A program made the position numbers and the translations under genes. Below, piece after piece: positions 11,451-21,254 of a DNA stretch of 64,000 bases. This DNA is from Brachionus manjavacas (lineage: Eukaryota > Rotifera > Eurotatoria > Ploima > Brachionidae): assembly GCA_019054805.1 (NCBI GenBank), contig JAHQIY010000003.1, positions 1,240,001 through 1,304,000 on the forward strand. The letters are read 5' to 3'. The notes beneath the pieces were generated by a model that was not told where the DNA came from, did not search any database, and saw only the letters and a program-made list of their open reading frames with translations. How positions within the stretch are numbered: position 1 is the stretch's first letter; each line of letters starts with the position of its first letter.

Positions 11451-11996
11451 GAAAACTCCCATCATTTCACAAAATAACTACACAAAAAAGCAAACTCCTA
11501 CATAGACTCAAAATATTCAACTAACTTATTTTTGACCAAATCTTAATCGAGTATTATTCAATTATTTGGATTACTTCTCTCACTTCTTTAGTTTTACATC
11601 AATTTGAGACACCCAAAGAAAATGACTTTTCAAGCACGTCAATTACAAGCAAAGTCGAGAGTTACAACAACATATATGCGTTGAGAGATTGATATCATTC
11701 AATTGAAAAGAAAATTTTGATATTCGTCTTGAACAAACAGATATCATGCGTTAAATGCCAAGAATGAGGCTAAATGACACTATTGTATATTAATACCTTT
11801 ATCTGACGAATACATACGATTGTGGTATTTTTTATGTAAAATAAATAATAGTAAAAATCTTAGTTCAAAAGATTTTAATTTTCTTGAACGAGCTATTACC
11901 GAAAAAATATTTTGCTATCAAATGTGTTGCATTAAATATTTTGAAATTATATCTTATACATAATTAACTTTAACTATTTTTTTATTAGTTAATATT
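11451..11996. other. AT-rich spacer before the palindrome
   Basis: Nothing recognised. It ends exactly where the left palindrome arm begins (about 11997). The equivalent position beyond the right arm is a hAT transposase, so the two outer flanks are unrelated. Confidence 0.4.
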
Positions 11997-12236
11997 AACC
12001 AATAATTTTTGTTTTTGGAAATTATAGATTTTTTCTATCTTATCTTCTCACTTAACTTTGATTTCACATATGAATTCACACTAAACATTTAAATTATATC
12101 AACGCGGGTGGACTATCCCCCCAATTCCCATACCATCACATTCTTAATTATCTAAATATTGATCTTAAACAACCAATTATCTAATGTTAACAAATAAATA
12201 TCATCCATTTGACTATACTTAAGAAAAGACTTTTTT

Positions 12237-12790
12237 TAGTGTTGGACACGGCCATTTGGCCGGCCAGCTTCGCGGCTTAATTTTTAGACCGCCAAAATAA
12301 ACGGCCAAAAATATACGGGCGTTCTCGTTATAAGTTATGAGGTGATAAGATAACAAAAAATAAAAATTTAAGATAATTTAATATGTTCATTAATTAAAAA
12401 AAAAACAGTTTTTTAATAAAAAAAAATAATTTCAAAATATTACAAATTAAAAATTTTTCTTAAAAATTAGAGAAAAAAAAATCATTTTACTTACAAAATA
12501 TAAATAAAAGATAAATAATTGAAAAAAAATAAATTAAAAATTTTATCAAAAAATAAAAGATGAAAAAAAATTTTTTATGAAAAAAATAATTAAAAATTTT
12601 ATTATAATATAAAAAAAGAAAAATAGACTGGTTTTTTGTTGTTAGTTATTGGATGTTGGCTGTTGGAAAGTGGAGGTTGTTATTTGGTGATTAGACGTTG
12701 GCCAACAATCAATTACCAACAACTTCCAACGGCCAACAAAAAACAACTTCCAACGGCCAACTACCATCAACCACTCCAAACAACCAGTTT
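12237..12790. repeat. GGCGGTC/CCAACA-rich dispersed repeat, left arm copy
   Basis: Starts with a palindromic GC-rich head (GGCCATTTGGCCGGCCAGC, then GACCGCCAAAATAAACGGCC), passes through A/T runs and ends in CCAACAACTTCCAACGGCC-type repeats. Its mirror copy is at about 25610-26163, and a diverged third copy is at about 29150-29850. A non-autonomous repeat family with no coding capacity seen. Confidence 0.6.
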
Positions 12791-13737
12791 AAATTAAATG
12801 AAATTTTAGACAATTATATTTGCTTCTGTACATGCTTTAACATAAAATAATATCGTAATCATTAACAAGTATTTGTTTACAATTTTTGAAAAATTTAAAA
12901 TATTGTAAAAAAAAATTACAAAAAAAAATTCACTTTTAAATTTTTAGCTAAAGTTTTATTATAATCAATCGCAATCAATTAATTCGAAGATGGATAATCG
13001 AAATATTCAAAATACAAAACGAGCCATGGAGAAAATCAAGCAAATATTTAATTTTTTTAATTTCTTTTGTAAAAAGTTTTATTTTTTAGGGTATATTAAT
13101 ATTGAAAAAAAACAACTGGCTGAAATCAGACGAACTTGTCTGTAATATATGCTTTATTCCTTTTGAATGAAAGTTGTGTTTTTTCAATTATAAAATTTCC
13201 TTAAAGAAGATAAAAAAAAATATTTTTTAGCTAATACTGTCCAGTTTTAAGTATACTTAAACTTACATACCTTCTTTTTTTATTTTCATTTAATTTTTAA
13301 TAGTGACTTAGAGATAAATAGTTGTAAATAGTATAAAGCAAGCAATTTAGATAATTTTTTGTTGTTAAAAATAGATAATAATGAGCGAGCTTAATTATAC
13401 CAGCACTAAAAGTACTTGTTAATTTTAAATTACTTTTTTTTAAATTTTTTTTAGAATTTTTTCAATTTAAGACAGTGAAATGGATAGCATTTCATTTCAT
13501 GAATGTAAGAAAGGGGGTGCGATTTCATCATCCTTAATTATTGTTTTTTTTTAATTTAGAATTTTAATTTAATTTTTAATTAATTTTATTTAAAAGTCAA
13601 AAAGACAGATGAATAAATTTTACACTGGTTTCAAAAATTCAGCAACAGCCGTGTTCTGCACTCACAATCCTGGCGAAGTTGTTTCAGAAGTTTAACAAAA
13701 AATCATTGGAAAATTCAATTTTTTTCCTAATTAAACT
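12791..13737. other. Flank between repeat and 5' LTR, left arm
   Basis: AT-rich, no readable gene. Mirrored at 24663-25609. Because it is part of the palindrome, the duplicated unit is larger than the retrotransposon. Confidence 0.5.
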
Positions 13738-14100
13738 TGTTACGGTGTGAAAATAACCGCTTCAATTATTTAAATTAACCTTATCAATTTTCACAACTTA
13801 TCTAGATTTTATCTTTATGTTTTTATGAATCATTTATCATATGTCATAAATCTTTATGACCGATTTAATTCACAACTTATCTTTATTTAGATTCTTTATG
13901 ATTAATGACCTTTTTAAGATACAACTACTGAATATAAATAGAAGTTGTAATTCTTAAAGAGAAGAGCTTTTTAACTTGTATTTTTCCTATTTACTTTAAA
14001 ATAATAATAAACGTTTATTCAACACGATTTTGTTCTTCGCTTCATTCTATCTCCTCTGAAGTTAATCGAAGGTATTCAGGCCAAATTCCCTAGACTAACA
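13738..14100 (+). repeat. Long terminal repeat (5' LTR of plus copy)
   Basis: 363 bp, beginning TGTTACGGTG and ending ACTAACA (TG...CA). It has a TATAAATA box at 13933-13940 and an AATAAA signal at about 14006-14011. It is followed within 5 bp by TGGTAGCAGCG, a plausible tRNA primer-binding site. No direct-orientation 3' LTR is found; the only other copy is inverted at 24300-24662. Confidence 0.75.
13933..13940 (+). promoter_or_regulatory. TATA box in LTR
   Basis: TATAAATA about 70 bp before the LTR's AATAAA signal, the expected order for U3-R. Confidence 0.55.
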
Positions 14101-14104
14101 TATA

Positions 14105-14115
14105 TGGTAGCAGCG
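14105..14115 (+). other. Putative primer-binding site
   Basis: TGGTAGCAGCG just after the LTR end, with the usual TGG start. The mirror copy on the right has one substitution (TGGAAGCAGCG). The matching tRNA cannot be named from sequence alone. Confidence 0.4.
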
Positions 14116-14202
14116 ATAAAGACCGATATAAACAGATAGATAATAGACAAAAGCATTATTCCGCGCGATAATTTTATATTAGTACTAATTATTAATTGTG
14201 CA

Positions 14203-17138
14203 ATGAGTGAAATAGGCTCTATAATCGAGGATATCGATTCAAAAAAGTGGAAAAAAATAAAAGCTCTTAATATTTGCAAGGCTAAATCCTTAGCTTACTC
14301 CCTGGATAAGGTAGTGGCTGCTTACAGAGCTACTGTAGCAGAATTAAAGGATATTGCGGAAAGCAATGATGCCACTGATACAAGGAAATCAAAGTGCATA
14401 GAATGCATTAGTAATTTTGAAAGCAAAGTTAACAAAATAAAACAAATAAAACTGGACGCTGATGACGTAGATGAGCAGAAAGATGATGTATCTTCAGAAA
14501 TTGACAGACTTCGTCTGACTAATGAAGAATTATTATTAAGAAATGAAAATCTAAAAGAGGATAATCTTGAGAAAGATAAAATAATATCAGAACTTAAGAA
14601 ACAGTTAAATCAAAACGAGAGTCAATATTTTGACTTACAAGCTTCTGATAAGAAAAAAAATGTACAATTCAACGAGGATCTTCTTAACAACTCAACTGTC
14701 AGCAACAGCCAACAAGAAGAACAATTTCTAATAATGAATAAAGACTTTTACAAGCTAGATTATTCAACTATAAATAATCGCTCGCAAAATGATGTTTCAA
14801 TAAAGTCGAAATCGAATAATTTAAACAAAATGTTTTATAATATGGATCATAACGAAAAAACGCCTAAATCAATACTTATCAGTGATGATGATGCACAAAA
14901 AACACCAGAATCTTATTGTTATGAAAAAGATGTAATAAAAGATTGGAATCCAAAAATTCACCAAGCAAATTCGGTTATTCATGATTACGATCGACAAAAA
15001 ACACCTAAAATGTCTGACTATGTATCAAATGATTATAATAACATGATAAATAATAAACGAAATTCAATAAATCATCCGGTCGAGATGAGAGAACAAATGT
15101 TTCCTTTACCGAACGATCCAATCTATAAATTTTTGCTCAACCAAAATATGGAGAATAAACCAACACATCTTCATGTAAGTACACCAAAATTTTCTGGTAA
15201 TAATAAAGATGATATAGAAGATTGGCTTTTATGATCAAGCAAGGTTTTATAGCAGCAAAAATTCCTGATGAAGATCGACTGAATGCAGTCGTCAATTTTG
15301 TGGCTGAGTTACCATTGTTAATATTAAAAAGACATATTGAGTCAAAAAGTAACTGGTTCGAGTTTGAAAAAGAGCTCAAAGATACCTTTAGAAACGTCGA
15401 TAGAGAACATAAGATAAGAAGCGAACTCTCTAATTTAAAACATAAAGAATTAAATGTTGAACATTTTGTAAACAGATTTTTGACTTTGACCAATAAGTTA
15501 GGCTTTATGGCTGAGGAAGAAAAAATGTTTTACTTTAGAGAAGGTTTAAAAGAAAATACAAAAAGAGAAATTATTTGTAGAAAAATCGTTAAGCTGTCGG
15601 AGGCTATCCCACTTACGATTCAATTAGAATCAGCGGCTAGCTGCATATCTAAAGTTAACTTTGTTAAAACTAATGTAAAAAAGAAAAATAATAATTCATA
15701 TAAAAGAGATACTTTCAAAGACTTACAAAAACAAAAAACTGTATCTAATAAATATTTAAATCAAAGAAACAATAAATCACATGATATTACATGTCTTAGA
15801 TGTAAAAAGAAAGGACATTATGCTAATAAGTGCAGGGTAATATTAAAAAGATAAATTCTTTAGAAATTGTTTCTGATTCGGAAGAAAAGATTTATATGGT
15901 TTCTTCTCTCTCGAAAAATATTAACTGTATACCATCAACTACAGGTTATGTAGGAGGTAAATTAATGAAAATAGGAATAGATTGCGGGGCTACCCATTCT
16001 ATTATGAACCATATGACAGCAGTTCAATATAATATAGATATTTTAGCATGTGAAAACAAAATAAAGACAGCAACAGGCATAATTACTCATGCTTCTGGCA
16101 AAACGAAACCAATTGAAATTAAGCTAGGTAACAATTTATGTTTAATCGAATTTATTGTTTTCGATCATGAAGACCATGATGTTTTGATAGGTCTTGATTG
16201 GTTTCAAAACAAATTCAGGAATTTTTCCATCCCAAGGACTTATAAAATTTCCAGGTTCAGATTTTAAATTAGAAAGTAGCGAAAGTAATAAAGAAGAAAA
16301 TATTTTTGATATTTTTCTATCTGATGTTAATCCAGAAACCTCAGATGATTATTTTTGGGAAGACAAATCATATAAGGTTAACCCTGTAAGTCCTTTATCA
16401 TTCAATCAGCAAAAAGCTTTTGATAAAATATTAACCGAAGCAAAATGTTTATTTGCTAATTCTATAGAAGAATTAGGGAGCTGTGAGGTGTATAAACACG
16501 CAATTAGGTTGATTGATGAAAATGTAGCTCCTATTTATAAACGACCATATAGAATGTCAGAAAACGAACGCCAATTTTTAAAAACCGAAATCAGTAAGAT
16601 GATAAAAGCAGGAATCATTCGAACATCTAAATCGGCTTGGTCTTCCCCTGTAATTGTTGTTCCAAAAAGACGGAAATAAACGAATTTGTATAGATTATAG
16701 AAAGTTAAACGAAAATACTTTAACAGAAAGATGGCCACTTCCAAATATTACAGATGTAATTGATAGAATGAGGGACTCGAATTGGTTCACTGCACTTGAT
16801 TTAAAGTCAGGCTACTGGCAAGTAAAAATGGATGAAAGTTCAATTCATAAAACTGCTTTTTCCACTCCAGATGGTCATTTTGAATTTTTAAGACTACCTT
16901 TTGGCTTAAAGAATGCGCCAACAGACTTCTGTAGGATTATGCAGATGACCCTAAGTGACCTTCCTTTCGTTGAAGTTTATATGGATGATATCACTATACA
17001 TTCAAAAACCTTTCACGAACACATCTCTCACATAAGACAAGTTTTTAAAAAATTAAAGGAAGCAAATTTAAAAATAAACCCAACTAAATGTAGCTGGTTT
17101 GCAAATGAAATTAAAGTGCTTGGTCACATTGTGTCTTA
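14203..17138 (+). pseudogene. Ty3/gypsy gag-protease-RT, left copy, frameshifted
   Basis: Same coding content as the intact right copy (21255-24197): N-terminal coiled-coil gag (14203-15234), capsid region (15222-15854), CCHC knuckle CLRCKKKGHYANKC (about 15791-15832), protease with DCGA (about 15981), and RT with YMDD (16980-16991). Four frame breaks occur, each at a homopolymer that is shorter than in the right copy: T4 versus T5 near 15227, A5 versus A6 near 15845, A4 versus A6 near 16206, and A5 versus A7 near 16666. Coding similarity stops abruptly at 17138 inside RT, where the sequence switches to reversed env. Encodes virus-like particle protein, maturation protease and part of the polymerase. 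Confidence 0.9.
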
Positions 17139-17889
17139 GGTACAACACTAGATTGAAAATTTTTTCTAACAATAGTTTAGTTTTGGTTTACCAATTGTAT
17201 ATATTGTATGACTCTATTACAATGTACAAGATTAGATACTTGCCTAATAATATTGTTATAAGTTAAAAATCCTGTTTTTGACGAATTTTTTATATTAAAA
17301 ATTATAGGTTGATCTGTAAAGCACTGCGAAGTATTTCCATTGCGTGTATCCGTCAAAATTTCTATTTCGCTTACAGACAAACAGTCCGCTTTATAAATTG
17401 TACCCATAGTAGTGTAGAAGGTAATTGAACTTCCATCTTTAAGAAAATGTGTAAGATATTTGTCTTCATTTTTTGAAAAAAGGTTAAGCGTCGATTTAAA
17501 ATTTAAACATTCGTTAAAAAGAATTTCATTTTTTTGTTTTATATCTTCGAAAACTCTATAGTCATTGTCAGCAAGTAACAATTCTTTCATTTCTTCTACA
17601 GTTGAACTCTGAGGTACTTTGTTATTTATATCTTGATTAATTTTTCTACTCAGATAAATTCCTTCAACTGTTGTTAAGACTGAGATATTACAAATTAATT
17701 GAATTCCGGAAGCTTGAACTGCTAAATGTGATTCACTTATTAAAATATCGCTATCTCTTTCAAATTTGAAATCTTCCAACGTGATTTTGTATAGTGGGCA
17801 TTCGTGATAAACAGTTTTATCCCATATTATAATGGAATCATGAAGATAACAAAAAAGATCTTTCGCTTGACATTTTAAACCGAATAAAT
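17139..17889 (-). pseudogene. Env-like ORF 3' end, inverted duplicate
   Basis: On the minus strand this encodes the last about 240 residues of the env-like product at 19334-21217, ending at the same stop (17177) and followed by the same 3' sequence. It is joined head-on to truncated RT at 17138/17139 and to a second RT piece at 17889/17890. The apparent N-terminal residues of the open frame (17890-17953) are read through unrelated antisense RT. Not an independent gene. Confidence 0.85.
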
Positions 17890-19333
17890 TTTCCACTCCA
17901 GATGGTAATTTTTGAATTTTTAAGACTACCTTTTGGCTTAAAGAATGCGCCAACAGACTTCTGTAGGATTATGCAGATGACCCTAAGTGACCTTCCTTTC
18001 GTTGAAGTTTATATGGATGATATCACTATACATTCAAAAACCTTTCACGAACACATCTCTCACATAAGACAAGTTTTTAAAAAATTAAAGGAAGCAAATT
18101 TAAAAATAAACCCAACTAAATGTAGCTGGTTTGCAAATGAAATTAAAGTGCTTGGTCACATTGTGTCTCATAATCAAGTTAAAATGGATCCTGAAAAAAT
18201 CAAAGCAATTGTTGAAAGAGCTCGACCAAAAAATTTAAAGGAACTACAAAGTTTTCTGGGACTACCTAACTTTTATCGACGCTTTATTAAGGATTATTCA
18301 AAAATTGCTCATCCACTTTTTGCTTTGTGTGCGAAAGATTCAGTATTTGAATGGAGTAGTGAATGTGAAGAAGCTTTTAACATGCTTAAGAAAAAAGTTC
18401 CTCATATCCAATATTAAGAATACCAAATCCTAATTCCAATTATAGACTCTATGTCGATGCTTCTGGGTACGCACTTGGAGCAATATTAACTCAAAAAGAT
18501 GAAAACGGAGAGGAATTCATGGTTGCTTGTGCTTCACGAACACTCTCAAAAACAGAAATAAAATACGGTATTTCAGAAAAAGAATGCTTAGCTGTTATCT
18601 ATGGTATAACACAATTCAGAAAGTACCTGTATGGAATAAAATTTACAGTTATAACAGACCACTCTGCGCTTGTATGGCTTAAGAACATTAAAAATGACAG
18701 GAAAATTAACCCGATGGTCAATATTTCTTCAGGAGTACGACTTTGACGTTGTTTATAGAAAAGGCTCTGAACATGGAAATGTGGATGCAATCAGTAGACC
18801 TGTAATTGACTTTGTAATTTGTATGACAACAACACAAGTTTTAAATGATAAAATTAAATTAGACGTGTGGGAAAATCCCAACTTAATCCACTTCATCCAA
18901 TTTGGAAAGCTTGTACCAGGTATTTCAAAAAAATTAACAACAAATATTCAAAATTTGGCAAAAAATTATCGTTTTGAAAACAATAAACTTTTTATCCATA
19001 AAACTGGAAAATATTTAGAAGTACCTAAGCCAGAATTGCGGGCAGAAATTATTGAAAAGGCACACAATTTTGGACACTTTCAAACTGAATCCACATATCA
19101 GAGACTGATCAGAGACGAATGCCCACTATACAATAGGTTTTAAACATATCACAACCTCAGCTTATAATCCAAGAACTAATGGGATAACAGAAAGATTTAA
19201 TCAGACTTTAGCAAATTGTTTAAGAAAACATGCTGAAGCCAATATCAATAACTGGCATAAGTTCCTACCGTTTGTTTTAATCGCATACCAATCGAGAGTT
19301 CATTCGGCTACGGGTCACACACCTTTTGAACTA
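17890..19333 (+). pseudogene. RT (3' part), RNase H and deleted integrase
   Basis: The first 280 bp repeat the RT segment 16858-17138, including YMDD, and then continue through the RT thumb. RNase H follows (YVDASGYALGAILTQK at about 18448, TDHSALVWLK at about 18655) and its end (VDAISR at about 18783). Frame changes occur at an A-run near 18390 and near 18700. The integrase N-terminal zinc-binding region starts (AHNFGHF, about 19063), but most of the catalytic core is deleted at about 19135: both catalytic Asp positions are gone. The distal core, with the Glu-containing NGITERFNQTLANCLRKH (about 19180), remains. The strand-transfer enzyme is therefore inactive. Confidence 0.85.
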
Positions 19334-21217
19334 ATGTTCGGAAGGAACATGATCCCATTTAATGATTATTCAACTGAAAAAGAAGATTCAAATGCTATCT
19401 TGGAAAGAAGTAAAGAAATTAAACAACTATTTGAAAGTACACGTCCGTTAGCGCTAAAAAATTTAAAAGCATTTCAAGAACGTCAAATTAAAACACAAAA
19501 TAAATCTACTAATATTGTTGAGAAACGAATTGACATTGGAAAAACTGTATTCTTAAAATGCGAAGGACTTCTTAATAAATTAGAACCAAGGTTCAAGGGA
19601 CCATATAAAGTATCAGGTCGCACCAAACGTGGTAATTATATTATTAAGAATGCTCTTAACGAAACTTTAAAGGACTCTTATCCGAGACAAAAAATTAAAT
19701 TGGTGGAAGACGATTCGTCTCTTCCAGTAGAGAGTGCCGAAATTGAAAGAATTCAAAAGCATAAAATAATCGATAACGATAATCTTTATCTTGTAAAATG
19801 GAAAAATCTTCCATTATCGGAATCATCTTGGATTCCCGAAAAGTATTTTAACAACCTTAAACTAATAAACGATTATAAATCAGGATTAGAATTCGCTAAA
19901 TCTCAACGTCCAAAGCGAAAATGTACATTAAACAAAGCATTTTTTGTAAGTTTTTTACTTTTGTTTAGCATTATTCCTTCAATATTCACTGAAAATGTAA
20001 ATAAAATAAAAGGGATAAATGTAAACGGTAGTTTTAAGTTATGTTCGCATTCTTATCATAGAAAGATTGTTGATCTAAATTCAATATGTAAAACTAAACC
20101 CAAAAATACTAATCACATATTGAATAAGTATTTTGAATTGAAATCTAACCAAAATGTTGTCAGTTCGAAAATAAAACTAAATGTTTTAGGAAAATTGGAA
20201 CACCAAGTTTATGGAAATGGATATCATTGCTTAATGAAAAAACATATTTTAGTTACATCAATGTCGTTTTGGGGTGAAAAATTTGAATCACTCAGAACAG
20301 AACCTGTGAAACTAACTAACGATGAATGCAAAATAATGGTTATTACTAGAAAATGCAGAGAATCGCCTATGAATTGTGATGCTGAATATTGTACTTATTC
20401 TGCTAATCCAAAAGCAATATTTTCATGGTTAAATGAAAGAAAAAGCGAAACATTTTCTTGTTCTTTCTCACCAAAATTAATAACAGCTAAAAATCAATTT
20501 GATCATTTATTCGGTTTAAAATGTCAAGCGAAAGATCTTTTTTGTTATCTTCATGATTCCATTATAATATGGGATAAAACTGTTTATCACGAATGCCCAC
20601 TATACAAAATCACGTTGGAAGATTTCAAATTTGAAAGAGATAGCGATATTTTAATAAGTGAATCACATTTAGCAGTTCAAGCTTCCGGAATTCAATTAAT
20701 TTGTAATATCTCAGTCTTAACAACAGTTGAAGGAATTTATCTGAGTAGAAAAATTAATCAAGATATAAATAACAAAGTACCTCAGAGTTCAACTGTAGAA
20801 GAAATGAAAGAATTGTTACTTGCTGACAATGACTATAGAGTTTTCGAAGATATAAAACAAAAAAATGAAATTCTTTTTAACGAATGTTTAAATTTTAAAT
20901 CGACGCTTAACCTTTTTTCAAAAAATGAAGACAAATATCTTACACATTTTCTTAAAGATGGAAGTTCAATTACCTTCTACACTACTATGGGTACAATTTA
21001 TAAAGCGGACTGTTTGTCTGTAAGCGAAATAGAAATTTTGACGGATACACGCAATGGAAATACTTCGCAGTGCTTTACAGATCAACCTATAATTTTTAAT
21101 ATAAAAAATTCGTCAAAAACAGGATTTTTAACTTATAACAATATTATTAGGCAAGTATCTAATCTTGTACATTGTAATAGAGTCATACAATATATACAAT
21201 TGGTAAACCAAAACTAA
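19334..21217 (+). CDS. Integrase C-terminus, chromodomain and env-like region in one ORF (627 aa)
   Basis: Residues 1-130 are the integrase C-terminal region (MFGRN start is internal; the frame continues upstream to the integrase core). About 134-185 is a chromodomain (YLVKWKNLP, then SSWIPEKY), which in chromoviruses steers integration to modified histones. At about 202-222 comes a hydrophobic segment (FFVSFLLLFSIIPSIF) resembling a signal peptide. The rest is a Cys-rich, glycosylation-site-bearing ectodomain-like region typical of env-like products (CRESPMNCDAEYC; GLKCQAKDLFCYLHD). I see no C-terminal membrane anchor before the stop at 21217. Env and pol share one frame with no gap, so the env portion would need splicing, processing or reinitiation. 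Which viral glycoprotein family it came from I cannot say. Confidence 0.75.
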   Translation: MFGRNMIPFNDYSTEKEDSNAILERSKEIKQLFESTRPLALKNLKAFQERQIKTQNKSTNIVEKRIDIGKTVFLKCEGLLNKLEPRFKGPYKVSGRTKRGNYIIKNALNETLKDSYPRQKIKLVEDDSSLPVESAEIERIQKHKIIDNDNLYLVKWKNLPLSESSWIPEKYFNNLKLINDYKSGLEFAKSQRPKRKCTLNKAFFVSFLLLFSIIPSIFTENVNKIKGINVNGSFKLCSHSYHRKIVDLNSICKTKPKNTNHILNKYFELKSNQNVVSSKIKLNVLGKLEHQVYGNGYHCLMKKHILVTSMSFWGEKFESLRTEPVKLTNDECKIMVITRKCRESPMNCDAEYCTYSANPKAIFSWLNERKSETFSCSFSPKLITAKNQFDHLFGLKCQAKDLFCYLHDSIIIWDKTVYHECPLYKITLEDFKFERDSDILISESHLAVQASGIQLICNISVLTTVEGIYLSRKINQDINNKVPQSSTVEEMKELLLADNDYRVFEDIKQKNEILFNECLNFKSTLNLFSKNEDKYLTHFLKDGSSITFYTTMGTIYKADCLSVSEIEILTDTRNGNTSQCFTDQPIIFNIKNSSKTGFLTYNNIIRQVSNLVHCNRVIQYIQLVNQN

Positions 21218-21254
21218 ACTATTGTTAGAAAAAATTTTCAATCTAGTGTTGTAC

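Larger units (their letters stand above)
11997..17889. repeat. Left arm of giant palindrome (~5.9 kb)
   Basis: The reverse complement of this arm matches 20505-26399; paired coordinates sum to about 38,394-38,400 along the whole arm. From outside inward it holds 1.74 kb of repeat-rich flank, one LTR, gag-protease-RT (plus), then the end of the env-like ORF in reverse. Differences from the right arm are few: isolated substitutions and homopolymer-length changes. Confidence 0.93.

Noticed and set aside
17890..17953. Apparent N-terminus of the 258-codon minus frame at 17177-17953
   Set aside because: It is antisense RT read through across the inverted junction, not part of an env-like protein.
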